Part shown: positions 7,493 to 15,935 of the stretch, piece by piece
Layout of the letters: every line of letters starts with the position of its first letter
Position numbering within the stretch: the first letter of the stretch is position 1
Assembly: GCA_964520375.1 (NCBI GenBank)
Contig: CAZFNQ010000006.1
Coordinates: forward strand, 1 to 30,866
Length of the DNA: 30,866 nucleotides
Source: CAZFNQ01 sp964520375
Lineage (GTDB): Bacteria; Patescibacteriota; Saccharimonadia; Saccharimonadales; JANWIN01
Direction of reading: 5' to 3'
The notes under the pieces: generated by a model
The model's input: the letters and a program-made list of their open reading frames with translations, nothing else
Told to the model about the DNA's origin: nothing
The model's database searches: none
Program-made: the position numbers and the translations under genes

Positions 7493-8014
7493 TTAAAGTT
7501 TTTCTATTTTGCCACAGGCCAGCCGTGGCCCGCCGCTGACACCTGAGCCAGATTCACCAGGTTGGTAACTGTCGGGATTAGCATGCACCATGAGGGAAGT
7601 GCCCTCGGCCGGCTGTAAAATGGACACTGGCCCATCAGACAGAGTCACGCGTGTAGTTATGGTTTCTAATTCGCCTTGGCCATTTTTGTCTATGGTAATA
7701 GAGGGTAAATCACCGGCATGATAACCATGATTAGCATCCGGATCGCTGTTACCGGACGGGCCCGGATCAAAATGACCGCCGGCGCACTTGAAACCTTCGC
7801 ACTCACATTCGCCTTTCTCATGTATATGAACTGCGTGTTTGCCCGGTTTTAGCGTGCCTGGGTCGCCCTTGAGCGCAAGATGAAGATGCACATATTTCCA
7901 GCCGTCAACATCGTACTCACTAAACTCTGCAGTACCTGACACATCCGGTCCGCTAACTTTTGCCTTGGCCTGAGCCGTTAGTTTTTTACCAGTGGCTTCC
8001 AGTTCAACTTTCAT
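7493..8014 (-). CDS. sodC: Copper/zinc superoxide dismutase
   Basis: Cu/Zn SOD converts superoxide to oxygen and hydrogen peroxide. The ligand pattern is visible: VHIH (His63, His65), GGHFDP (His81), NHG (His96), HAGDLP (His99 and Asp102) and VHA (His144). The active-site Arg164 and disulfide Cys167 are in GPRLACG. The loop between the two zinc-ligand histidines is very short (NHGYHAGD). ATG 8012-8014 follows AGGA at 6 nt and gives 173 residues without a signal peptide. The frame is open upstream to 8152, but that part overlaps the 86-residue gene and lacks a ribosome site. It overlaps the upstream gene by 11 bp, so the two are coupled; export could need another route, or the enzyme acts in the cytoplasm. 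Confidence 0.9.
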   Translation of the reverse strand: MKVELEATGKKLTAQAKAKVSGPDVSGTAEFSEYDVDGWKYVHLHLALKGDPGTLKPGKHAVHIHEKGECECEGFKCAGGHFDPGPSGNSDPDANHGYHAGDLPSITIDKNGQGELETITTRVTLSDGPVSILQPAEGTSLMVHANPDSYQPGESGSGVSGGPRLACGKIEKL

Positions 8015-8264
8015 GACTATCCTTTCGGTTGTTGAGGTAACCAGCCACAGAGGCTGTGCCAAAGCCGACGCCAGACAGAAAAATGATGGCATGCTGGACA
8101 GCATGGTGAACAACTGAAGTTTCAGCCCACTGAGACATTGGGAAAATGCCAATTAGGGTTGTTGTGACAGCCAATACCAGCACGGCAGTTATTATTAATT
8201 TAGACTTATTTGTGACTAGCTTTTTAGTTTGAATTAATAGATTTTTTTGAATTGTAAGCAACAT
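8004..8264 (-). CDS. Small two-helix membrane protein with His cluster
   Basis: An 86-residue protein with two predicted membrane helices (about 23-41 and 59-77), a basic N-terminus and a charged C-terminal tail. The connecting segment carries Trp46 and the cluster VVHHAVQH (His53, His54, His58) at the entry to helix 2, a place where metal ligands could sit. The start has a strong Shine-Dalgarno (AAGGAGG, 7 nt before the ATG). It overlaps the start of sodC by 11 bp, so the two are cotranslated. I know no named family. The overlap with a copper enzyme and the His pattern, loosely like the HxVQH of CtaG-type copper proteins, make a metal-related role a reasonable guess only. Confidence 0.75.
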   Translation of the reverse strand: MLLTIQKNLLIQTKKLVTNKSKLIITAVLVLAVTTTLIGIFPMSQWAETSVVHHAVQHAIIFLSGVGFGTASVAGYLNNRKDSHES

Positions 8265-8365
8265 ATTTACTTCCTCCTTATGGCTTCATTTTAACATTAG
8301 GCCGCTTGTAAGACCTGGGCTATTTGTTTTTGATTTGCCGATATATACATGCAGCTACAGATAAC

Positions 8366-8374
8366 TGCTATAAT
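8366..8374 (+). promoter_or_regulatory. Extended -10 promoter for the GT4-glycosidase pair
   Basis: TGC-TATAAT (8366-8374). The predicted start near 8381 leaves a leader of about 38 nt that contains the palindrome at 8400-8412. Confidence 0.6.
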
Positions 8375-8399
8375 ATGTGAGCTAATTACAGGGTTTTGG

Positions 8400-8412
8400 G
8401 CAGACGGTCTGC
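8400..8412 (+). promoter_or_regulatory. Perfect palindrome before the GT4 start codon
   Basis: GCAGAC-G-GTCTGC, ending 6 nt before the ATG at 8419 in place of a Shine-Dalgarno. It may be a protein operator or a small RNA hairpin (GCAG/CTGC) that hides the ribosome site. Confidence 0.35.
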
Positions 8413-8418
8413 TTATAT

Positions 8419-9477
8419 ATGTTAAAAATTGCGCTTATAGCGCCGTTTGAAGAACCAGTACCACCAAGGACATATGGTGGTACTGAACGCGTGGTCTGGA
8501 ATTTGGCCAGGGAACTGGTAAAACTCGAACATGATGTCACGCTGTTTGCCAGCAAAGACTCCAGGACCACGGCTAAGCTAGTGCCCTGCGTTGACAAGGC
8601 AATCAGAGTATTACCTGAAGCCCGCATACCCAGTATCCGCCAAGGCCTTCATCTAAAGGGTCTTGGAAAAGCCTTAGCTAAAATTAATAAATCTGACTTT
8701 GACATAGTCCATAACCATTTTGGCTGGCCGATGCTAATGTTTGCCGAACTAGTAAAATCACCTCTTATCACGACTTTGCATGGCTCGTTGGACGAACCAA
8801 CCGAAAACTTTATGCACAATCTTTGCAAAAATACTCCCTTTGTAAGTATCAGTAATGCCCAACGCCGGCATGCCAAAAAGCTTAACTACGTCGCAACCGT
8901 CTATAACGGCATTGATGTTAGCCGGTTTGAATTTAACGATAAGCCCGAAGATTACTTAGTCTTTCTGGGCCGCATCCATCCCCAAAAAGGACCGCAGTAC
9001 GCAATTGAGATAGCCAAAAAGACCAATCACCGGCTAATCATTGCCGCTAAGATAGACCCGCTAGAACAAGCTTTCTTTGATCATAAAATTAAACCGCTGA
9101 TTGACGGCAAACAAATAAAATTTATAGGCGAGGTCGACCACCGCGCCAAAGTAAAACTGTTAAAAAACGCTAAGGCCATGATTTCACCGATTCAATGGGA
9201 CGAACCGTTTGGTATTACCAATATTGAAGCCCTAGCTTGCGGTACCCCAGTTATTAGCATCAACCGCGGCTCCATACCCGAAATATTAGTTGACGGCAAG
9301 ACCGGTTATCTTTGTAACAACATCCGCCAAATGATAAAACGAGTAAGTGATATAGATAAAATTGACCGGGCAGCTTGCCGGCGCCACGTCGAACAGAATT
9401 TTACCGCCCGGCACATGGCCGAAGGTTATCTAAAAGCCTACGAAAAAGTTATCCAACGATCCAAGCGTTTGCGCTAA
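8419..9477 (+). CDS. Glycosyltransferase family 4 (GT-B fold)
   Basis: A 352-residue retaining glycosyltransferase. The N-terminal half has the acceptor-side motif PPRTYGGTER (15-24) and DIVHNHFGW. The C-terminal donor domain has VFLGRIHPQKG, and the EX7E motif from Glu262 (DEPFGITNIE) to Glu270, followed by ALACGTPVI and a GSIPEI segment. No membrane segment is seen. The PPRTYGGTER start is typical of a GT4 group common in bacteria and archaea that transfers sugars from nucleotide donors. It precedes a debranching-type glycosidase by 26 bp, so the pair may handle a storage or surface glucan. Start ATG fits the family N-terminus (MLKIALIAPF). Confidence 0.93.
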   Translation: MLKIALIAPFEEPVPPRTYGGTERVVWNLARELVKLEHDVTLFASKDSRTTAKLVPCVDKAIRVLPEARIPSIRQGLHLKGLGKALAKINKSDFDIVHNHFGWPMLMFAELVKSPLITTLHGSLDEPTENFMHNLCKNTPFVSISNAQRRHAKKLNYVATVYNGIDVSRFEFNDKPEDYLVFLGRIHPQKGPQYAIEIAKKTNHRLIIAAKIDPLEQAFFDHKIKPLIDGKQIKFIGEVDHRAKVKLLKNAKAMISPIQWDEPFGITNIEALACGTPVISINRGSIPEILVDGKTGYLCNNIRQMIKRVSDIDKIDRAACRRHVEQNFTARHMAEGYLKAYEKVIQRSKRLR

Positions 9478-9503
9478 GGCGCTTATGGTATAGGATTAAA
9501 CTC

Positions 9504-10910
9504 ATGGACATTAGCGCCCAGCAATGGCTCAGCATGCCGCTGGCCGACCGCCAACAGCGGCTTAGACATTTAATTGCTGGCCAAAACGACTTTAACTTCA
9601 TGAATCTAGTTAACGCCGGACATCTTGGTGTTTATGCAAGTTTGGGCGTGCATTTTGACAGCGCCATCTTTGGCCGTGACTCCCTTCAGGTCGCTGAAGA
9701 CTTGTTAGAATCCCACCAAAACCTGAGCCGAACAATTATTCACACACTCGCCAGTTTGCAAGGCGTCAAACACGACGATAAAAGCGAAGAAGAACCAGGC
9801 AAGATCCACCACGAATACCGAACCAGGTTATTTAACGGCCAACCGATATCGGAAGTATCACTTAATATAATGAAAAGGCTCCAGCAGGTTTGGGGCGGAG
9901 AGGGTAGCGATTCGATGCGCTACTACGGCAGTTACGATGCCACCCCGCTTTATATAAGGCTGGTGGGGGCCTACGCCCGGCGCTACGGCCTAAAGTTTCT
10001 GGATGAAATCTATAACGGCCTGGACGGTGAAAAGCGGATTGCTGACAGCCTGCGGGCGGCCACGCTGTGGCTAGTAAACAAAATCGAGTCTTCGCCGTGG
10101 ATGTTATTGGAATACAAACGGCTTAACTGGGAAAACGGTATCACAAACCAAGTTTGGAAAGACTCGGCAACATCATATCTGCACCTTGATGGCAGCCTGG
10201 CCAATCACGATAGCGGCATAGCCTCAGTCGAACTGCAAGGCTACGCTTACGACGCTTTGATGACGGCCAGCCAATTAGTGGCCAATAACGATAAAGAACG
10301 AAAAGATTGGCGTGATCTGGCCGTTCAAGTCCAACAACAAACCCTTGACAGGCTTTGGATGACAGAACAAATGTTTTTCGCCCAAGGCTTAGATCGCAGC
10401 CCCCAGGGTCACACCCGGCGGATAGAAACCCTAACCTCTAACTGCGGTGGATTGCTGGACAGTGCCCTACTTAGCGATTTACCCAAAGAAAAACGCAAAA
10501 CTTATACCGATGGAATTGTGGCTATGATAACCAGCGACGAGTTTATGACACCGGTTGGAATACGTTCCAGGGCCTTAAAACACAAACAAATGCCTGGCTT
10601 TGTTGACTACCATGGTAGTTTTACCGTTTGGGCTAAAGAAACCTATGCCATTGCCCGCGGCTTGAAACGGTTTGGCCATATTCAATTGGCGGCACATTTG
10701 GAGTCTCGCATACTAGATGGTGTTATGCGGGCGGGCGAATTTTATGAATTCTTTTATGTCAAAGACACCGGTACAGTCTGGTACGACCGTGAGGAAGCGG
10801 TTCAACATTTCAAAAGCATCGGACTAGGCAAAAACATTGCCACTCCCGAGTCCGGTCAAGCTTGGACAATTTCTGCTGTTCTGAGCATTTTGCACCGCAT
10901 AAAAAAATAA
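9504..10910 (+). CDS. Glycogen-debranching / amylo-alpha-1,6-glucosidase-like glycosidase
   Basis: A 468-residue (alpha/alpha)6-barrel protein. Features shared with the debranching-enzyme C-terminal family are SAIFGRDS (53-60), EEPGKIHHEYR (96-106), YYGSYDATPLYIRLV, the segment VELQGYAYDALMTA, and a C-terminal YHGSFTVWAKETYAIARGLKRFG resembling the YHxGSVWPxDN region of GH15/GDE enzymes. Acidic residues in EEPGK and ESGQAW could be catalytic. No signal peptide. ATG 9504 with AGGA 8 nt upstream is preferred over an upstream start inside the GT4 gene. It follows the GT4 gene by 26 bp and probably trims alpha-glucan. Confidence 0.82.
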   Translation: MDISAQQWLSMPLADRQQRLRHLIAGQNDFNFMNLVNAGHLGVYASLGVHFDSAIFGRDSLQVAEDLLESHQNLSRTIIHTLASLQGVKHDDKSEEEPGKIHHEYRTRLFNGQPISEVSLNIMKRLQQVWGGEGSDSMRYYGSYDATPLYIRLVGAYARRYGLKFLDEIYNGLDGEKRIADSLRAATLWLVNKIESSPWMLLEYKRLNWENGITNQVWKDSATSYLHLDGSLANHDSGIASVELQGYAYDALMTASQLVANNDKERKDWRDLAVQVQQQTLDRLWMTEQMFFAQGLDRSPQGHTRRIETLTSNCGGLLDSALLSDLPKEKRKTYTDGIVAMITSDEFMTPVGIRSRALKHKQMPGFVDYHGSFTVWAKETYAIARGLKRFGHIQLAAHLESRILDGVMRAGEFYEFFYVKDTGTVWYDREEAVQHFKSIGLGKNIATPESGQAWTISAVLSILHRIKK

Positions 10911-10932
10911 CCAAACCATTAACCCATGCGAC

Positions 10933-10961
10933 TTGTTTTAATTTGAGCCGCTAGGCATAAT
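10933..10961 (+). promoter_or_regulatory. Promoter for guaA
   Basis: TTGTTT (10933-10938), 17 bp, CATAAT (10956-10961). ATG 10968 begins 6 nt later, so the mRNA would be leaderless. The -35 is weak (3/6). Confidence 0.5.
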
Positions 10962-10967
10962 TTGGTT

Positions 10968-12893
10968 ATGACGGCGGAGGCTAAAAGCGCTTACAAAAAG
11001 AGCGGGGGAATTAAAAAAACCAAGATGCATTCAAACCGAGTCTGCATATTGGACGCCGGCGCTCAATACGGCGGGCTGATAGATCGCAATATTCGCGAGC
11101 TGGGTATTAGGACTGAGCTTCTACCACTGGAAACCTTGGCACGGGACCTTACGGATTTTGATGCGGTTGTGATTTCGGGCGGACCCAGCAGCGTAAATGA
11201 ACCCGGATCACCTGATTGTGATCCAGCCATATTTGACCTGAACAAACCGGTACTTGGGATTTGCTACGGTCTGCAACTTTTAGCCAAGCATCTCGGCGGA
11301 CGGGTTGGTACTACTAATTTGCGTGAAGACGGACCACAGGCGACCAGCTTTTTCGGCGGTTCAAAACTATTGGCAGGTTTGGAAGTCAAACCCCAAAACG
11401 TCCTAATGAGTCATGGCGACAGCGTAATTGAACTACCGACTGGTTTTAGGGTAGTAGGCCGCCATGACCAGTTAATATCTGTCATAGAAGATGCCAAAAA
11501 TAAGCTGTACGGCACCCAATTTCATCCGGAAGTCTTCCAAACCGAAGGCGGAAAACAAATATTTGAAAACTTTTTATTTGGTATAAGTGACCTTAAAGCC
11601 GATTACAGCCCAGCCGATCAGGAGCAAGAAGCCATCAATTATATTAAAAAATACATTGGTAACCGTGACGTGACTCTATTTCTAAGCGGCGGTGTAGATT
11701 CTACCGTGCTGGCGGCGCTGATGGCCAAGTGCCTAAATAAATCCCAGGTTCATGCCTTTCACATTGACACCGGCTTTATGAGGGAAGGTGAGAGTCAAGC
11801 CGTTATGAGCGCCCTAAAGCAGCTAGGAATTAAAGTTAAGCTGCTAGACAAAGCCCAGTTATTTTATAAGGCAACTACTACCGTCGATGGTATTAAAACC
11901 GCACCCCTAAACCAAGTTAGAGACCCACAACTCAAGCGTAAAATTATCGGCGACACCTTTGCCGCTATTCACGACGACTTAATCTCCAGCCACGGTTTAG
12001 CCGACGACACTGTTTTAGCCCAAGGCTCACTACGCCCGGATTTAATTGAAAGCGGCTCACACCTAGCCAGCACCAAAGCCGACATTATTAAGACTCATCA
12101 CAACGATACTGAAGCTGTCCGTCGGCTCCGGTCCAAAAACCGCGTGGTTGAACCACTGCAGCAACTCTATAAAGACCAGGTCAGACAACTTGGCCGCCGA
12201 TTGGGCTTACCTGAGAGCGTCGTCAACCGCCATCCATTCCCCGGTCCCGGCCTGGCAATTCGTATTATTTGCGCCAATGAGCCGTATCGACTAAAAAACC
12301 ATGACAATATTCAAGCCAGCTTAGACAAGTTTTTACTAAAAGAAGGTTACAGTGATTACCGATCTTATCTATTACCAGTTAGAACCGTTGGCGTGCAAGG
12401 CGACGGTCGCAGTTATAAATATTTAGTCGGCCTAACCGGTAAACCGAATTGGCCAAGGCTAATCGAGCTGGCCAATAAAATCCCAGGCAGCAACCATGAT
12501 GTCAACCGGGTGTGTTATATCTTTGGCGACGTCGATCCTAAAAAAATCAACATAACACCGACCTTACTAACGCCGGACTCTATTGGGCAGGTTCGTCGGG
12601 CTGACGCCATCGTCACTAAAATTTTGAGCCGACATAATTTGCTCGGTGCTATCAGCCAAATGCCAGTAGTACTACTGCCAGTAAATTTTGACCAATCAGG
12701 GCATAGAGCCATTGCTCTTAGACCCTTTAAAACCCCAGACTTTATGACAGGTCTAGCGGCCCGGCCGGGTAGGGATATACCAATAGCTGCCCTCAGCGAA
12801 ATGGTTGAGACCATAATCAAGGAAGTAGTTGGGATTAGCCGAGTAGTTTATGACCTGTCCAGCAAGCCACCGGGCACTACCGAATGGGAATAA
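10968..12893 (+). CDS. guaA: GMP synthase (glutamine-hydrolysing), long eukaryote-like form
   Basis: GuaA converts XMP to GMP with glutamine and ATP. The glutaminase domain carries Cys99 (GICYGLQ) and His186/Glu188 (QFHPE). The ATP pyrophosphatase P-loop SGGVDS is at 240-245. The C-terminus GISRVVYDLSSKPPGTTEWE is diagnostic. At 641 residues it is about 115 longer than E. coli GuaA, owing to an insertion at about 443-543, between LAIRIICANEPYR and RRADAI. This contains LLPVRTVGVQGDGRSY and NHDVNRVCYIFG, segments that I recall from human GMPS. The start at 10968 is chosen for the promoter 6 nt upstream; ATG 11025 is an alternative that would trim a 19-residue basic extension. Confidence 0.95.
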   Translation: MTAEAKSAYKKSGGIKKTKMHSNRVCILDAGAQYGGLIDRNIRELGIRTELLPLETLARDLTDFDAVVISGGPSSVNEPGSPDCDPAIFDLNKPVLGICYGLQLLAKHLGGRVGTTNLREDGPQATSFFGGSKLLAGLEVKPQNVLMSHGDSVIELPTGFRVVGRHDQLISVIEDAKNKLYGTQFHPEVFQTEGGKQIFENFLFGISDLKADYSPADQEQEAINYIKKYIGNRDVTLFLSGGVDSTVLAALMAKCLNKSQVHAFHIDTGFMREGESQAVMSALKQLGIKVKLLDKAQLFYKATTTVDGIKTAPLNQVRDPQLKRKIIGDTFAAIHDDLISSHGLADDTVLAQGSLRPDLIESGSHLASTKADIIKTHHNDTEAVRRLRSKNRVVEPLQQLYKDQVRQLGRRLGLPESVVNRHPFPGPGLAIRIICANEPYRLKNHDNIQASLDKFLLKEGYSDYRSYLLPVRTVGVQGDGRSYKYLVGLTGKPNWPRLIELANKIPGSNHDVNRVCYIFGDVDPKKINITPTLLTPDSIGQVRRADAIVTKILSRHNLLGAISQMPVVLLPVNFDQSGHRAIALRPFKTPDFMTGLAARPGRDIPIAALSEMVETIIKEVVGISRVVYDLSSKPPGTTEWE

Positions 12894-12916
12894 GCGCACC
12901 ATTTGCCACCAAAATC

Positions 12917-12925
12917 TGGTATATT
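12917..12925 (+). promoter_or_regulatory. Extended -10 promoter for the membrane glycosyltransferase
   Basis: TGG-TATATT (12917-12925), 10 nt before ATG 12936. An AAAGGG follows and may serve as a weak ribosome site, so the leader is very short either way. Confidence 0.45.
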
Positions 12926-12935
12926 AAAGGGTCAT

Positions 12936-14477
12936 ATGTCAAAATCCGCGCCGACAATTCTAGCCCGTCTACATGAGCGGCTAATCAATTTTGCCGCCTC
13001 ACGGCGCTTTTTTATAGCCTCTCTAATTTTTTTTGTTTTTGAATCAGCCTGGGTAGCGGCGACAGCCACTTTCCCAGGGGCTTTTGATGAGGACATGCAT
13101 CTTGGCATAATTAAATTCTTCTCGGCTCATCCAAACCCTTTTTTCAGCCAGCAACCCGGTTATTTGAATCAATTCGGGCCAATAGTTCATTCGCCGTCTT
13201 ATTTATATCACTACATTATGGCGCTGCCCTGGCGACTTATTACTTTACTAACAGACAATTTTACAATTCAAGTTATCTCGATGCGATTACTGAACATCGC
13301 CATGTTTACATTTGGGATAATAATTTTTAGAAAAGTACTGCACCACGTTACTAATAACCGGGCGGCCATAAATATTGCCCTGCTACTAGTCATGCTGACG
13401 CCATTAACCGTACAGTTAGCCGCCCAAATGAACTATGACAATATGTTGATGGTACTAACAGCGGTTGATTTACTACTTGTTATAGACATCACCAAGAAAT
13501 TAACCAAAAACAGAGTCGATTTATGGCGACTAGGCTTATTCCTTAGTCTTAGTTTATTAGCGTCACTCGTCAAATACACCTTCCTGCCAATATTTTTGGC
13601 CATGATATTATATTTAGCTTGGCAATTTTTAAAAATGCGCAAACGTAGCTCTAAAGGAATAATAGCTATTAAGAAGGGCTACCAATTGCTAAACCGGGCC
13701 CAGAAGATTCTTCTAATCTTTTTTGTGATTGTAAGCTTTGGGCTATTCTTCGAGCGCTACGGCATGAATGTCGTGCGCTACCACTCACCGATGCCAAGCT
13801 GCGTTCGGGTAATCGGCGCACCGAGCTGCAGCCAGTACGGTATTTATCAAAGAGGGCTAATATACGCATCTACCAAACCGACCGTAATAAACAAAGACCC
13901 TTTTAGGTTTACATATTTATGGCTGAAGCACATGGAATTTAATCTCATGATGGTTATTAACGGTTCGGACCGCGACTATACAACCGGGTTGCCGCTGCCG
14001 CTGTCTAATGTGGCGGTGATTGTTCTAAGCGTTGGTGGCATAATACTAAGCGCGGTTTTTTGGCGCAAGCTTTTCAGCCAGCCTTACATGAAACTCTTTG
14101 CTCTGGTAATTGTGATTTATTTAGCTGCACTATACGCAACTAATTATTCTAGTTACCTTGATACCGGACGGAGGGTGGCAGTCCAGGGACGCTACCTAAT
14201 ACCGCTACTACCGATTGTCTACCTCATGTTTTTACAGGCATTTAAATATTTAATGAACCATTGGCCCAAAGCGCAAACCACAATGGCAACAATCTTAGTG
14301 CTATGTTTTTTGACAAGTGGGGGAGTAGTAACATTTATTGTCCATAGCGACAGCTATTGGTATTGGCGAGGCAATCAGGCGGCTCTTCAATTGAATCAAA
14401 ACGCCCAACGACTGCTGCGGCCGGTGATACCTGGTTCCGGCTATAGGCCATATTGGCAAAGCAGCCTGGAGTTTTAG
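12936..14477 (+). CDS. Polytopic membrane protein, GT-C/DUF2142-like glycosyltransferase
   Basis: A 513-residue protein with about ten hydrophobic segments. After the first helix an extracytoplasmic loop holds FDEDMHLG (50-57), an acidic motif like the catalytic Asp/Glu of GT-C lipid-sugar glycosyltransferases. Near the last helices VQGRYLIPLLPI matches the QGRYLxPLLP motif of DUF2142 and related wall-sugar transferases. This suggests transfer of a sugar from a polyprenyl donor to an envelope glycan or protein. ATG 12936 is chosen over a TTG at 12903 because of the -10 at 12917-12925 and AAAGGG. It is adjacent to guaA but has its own promoter. Confidence 0.8.
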   Translation: MSKSAPTILARLHERLINFAASRRFFIASLIFFVFESAWVAATATFPGAFDEDMHLGIIKFFSAHPNPFFSQQPGYLNQFGPIVHSPSYLYHYIMALPWRLITLLTDNFTIQVISMRLLNIAMFTFGIIIFRKVLHHVTNNRAAINIALLLVMLTPLTVQLAAQMNYDNMLMVLTAVDLLLVIDITKKLTKNRVDLWRLGLFLSLSLLASLVKYTFLPIFLAMILYLAWQFLKMRKRSSKGIIAIKKGYQLLNRAQKILLIFFVIVSFGLFFERYGMNVVRYHSPMPSCVRVIGAPSCSQYGIYQRGLIYASTKPTVINKDPFRFTYLWLKHMEFNLMMVINGSDRDYTTGLPLPLSNVAVIVLSVGGIILSAVFWRKLFSQPYMKLFALVIVIYLAALYATNYSSYLDTGRRVAVQGRYLIPLLPIVYLMFLQAFKYLMNHWPKAQTTMATILVLCFLTSGGVVTFIVHSDSYWYWRGNQAALQLNQNAQRLLRPVIPGSGYRPYWQSSLEF

Positions 14478-14546
14478 CCTGTTAGCGCTTGTGCTTGCAA
14501 GAGATGTTTAATTAATACAAAATGAAAACAATCAAAAGGAGGCTTT

Positions 14547-15821
14547 ATGGCAAATGTATTAGTGCTCGGTTCTGGTGGCCGCGAACAAGCGATAAAGCAA
14601 TCAATGCTCGAATCTATCGAAGTTGATAGAGTAGTCGTAGCGGCAAATCCGCAAACCGGCTTGGAACAATTCTCCACTGGCGAAGAGAAACCTTTTGTAA
14701 TCGTAGGACCCGAAGCCTTGCTAATTGATGGTGTAACTAACTATTTACGCGGTGAAGGTTACACAGTCTTTGGGGCCACTCAAGAACAATCAGTCTATGA
14801 GGCACGAAAATCCCGGGCTGTAAAGATGATGCGCAAAGCTGGTATACCACACCCTCAAACCTACATTTCAAAATCTAAGGATCAAGACCGAAAGTATATG
14901 AAAGACAATGATTCAGAAAACTATGTCATCAAAGCTGACAGACCAGCTGCTGGCAAAGGATCAGTACTGCCCGTTTCTCGAGCGGAAGCTCGCGATGTCA
15001 GTCGGAATATGCGCGAGGGTGCGTATGACGGTGCCGGCAGAAAAATAATTAACTACCAAAACAGACATCACGGCCCGGAAGTTTCGGATATTGTAGTTGT
15101 CGGTGCTAATGACGAGTTATATAGACTTGCCTTAACCCAGGACCACAAACGACTGCAAGATGAAGACAAGGGACTCAATACCGGTGGCATGGGCGCTTAT
15201 GGACCACTCCCTGAGTCTGTTGTAAGTGATAAACAGTATGAGGCAATTGAAAAACTAGCCGATAAATCGCTTTGGGGCATGAGAAAAGCCGGCGTGCCGT
15301 ATGAACGGGCAGCCTTATACTCTGGCTTAATGTTAGCTGATGAGACAGGGGGCAACCCGGAAGTCATAGAGTATAACGTTCGCTTTGGAGACCCTGAGGC
15401 TCAGGTTCAATTTCTCCTGGGAGTTGATGCCGGCATTGACATGTACAGATTGCTAAGATCAGCCGCAGAAGGGGATCTTGAAACTCCAGCTGTTGATTTT
15501 AGGAAGTGTGGCCGGTCCGCCATTACAGTTTACTTAGCAGCTTATGGATATCCCGACAGTCCTGAAAAAGGCAACAGAATATGGGGACTTGAAAATAACT
15601 ACCCAGGAGTAGTTGTGCAGGCAGCGGCTGTTGAAGAGGGCAAAACTTCAGGCGGACGAGTCTTGTCGGTAACGGCCATAGGAGACACAATAAATGAGGC
15701 TGCGGCTTTGGCTTACAACGCCATTGATCTATACGGACGGGGACCGCTTTCCAAAAAAATAGGTTTTGTAGGCATGCAGGCAAGGCAAGACATTGGCTGG
15801 CAAGCCATGACAACCGCCTAG
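14547..15821 (+). CDS. purD: Phosphoribosylamine-glycine ligase-like ATP-grasp enzyme
   Basis: A 424-residue protein aligning to PurD: N-terminal VLVLGSGGREQA (4-15), FVIVGPEALLIDG, the ATP-grasp segment VIKADRPAAGKGSVLPV, QDHKRLQDEDKGLNTGGMGAYGP, and VIEYNVRFGDPEAQVQ with metal-binding Glu and Asn. PurD joins phosphoribosylamine to glycine in purine synthesis. The protein is divergent: the usual EEVS reads HGPEVSD, and the N-terminal domain is short. No other de novo purine gene is near apart from guaA, so its substrate could differ. The Shine-Dalgarno AAAGGAGG is strong, unlike many neighbours. Confidence 0.85.
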   Translation: MANVLVLGSGGREQAIKQSMLESIEVDRVVVAANPQTGLEQFSTGEEKPFVIVGPEALLIDGVTNYLRGEGYTVFGATQEQSVYEARKSRAVKMMRKAGIPHPQTYISKSKDQDRKYMKDNDSENYVIKADRPAAGKGSVLPVSRAEARDVSRNMREGAYDGAGRKIINYQNRHHGPEVSDIVVVGANDELYRLALTQDHKRLQDEDKGLNTGGMGAYGPLPESVVSDKQYEAIEKLADKSLWGMRKAGVPYERAALYSGLMLADETGGNPEVIEYNVRFGDPEAQVQFLLGVDAGIDMYRLLRSAAEGDLETPAVDFRKCGRSAITVYLAAYGYPDSPEKGNRIWGLENNYPGVVVQAAAVEEGKTSGGRVLSVTAIGDTINEAAALAYNAIDLYGRGPLSKKIGFVGMQARQDIGWQAMTTA

Positions 15822-15877
15822 CTTATTGCTTTTGAAGCTATCTGAACAATATAATCGGCTAAATAGTTATTTAAAAA

Positions 15878-15906
15878 TTGACAGAGGAGGCTTTTCTTGG
15901 GATATT
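15878..15906 (+). promoter_or_regulatory. Promoter for the binding-protein / kinase pair
   Basis: TTGACA (15878-15883), 17 bp, GATATT (15901-15906). Consensus -35 with a 4/6 -10. The predicted leader is about 23 nt. The GAGGAGG within the spacer is not near a start codon. Confidence 0.55.
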
Positions 15907-15935
15907 TAAAGCATAACTAATTTAGGATCATTTTA

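Noticed and set aside
7493..8152. Longer SOD with an apparent hydrophobic leader from a start at 8152
   Set aside because: That part overlaps the well-supported 86-residue gene in another frame and lacks a ribosome site; ATG 8014 has AGGA at good distance.
9375..9503. Upstream start for the glycosidase
   Set aside because: It would overlap the GT4 gene by over 100 bp; ATG 9504 has a ribosome site and the protein starts normally there.
15884..15900. GAGGAGG as a ribosome site for a gene before the binding protein
   Set aside because: No start codon lies at a suitable distance; the bases fall in the -35/-10 spacer of the promoter.
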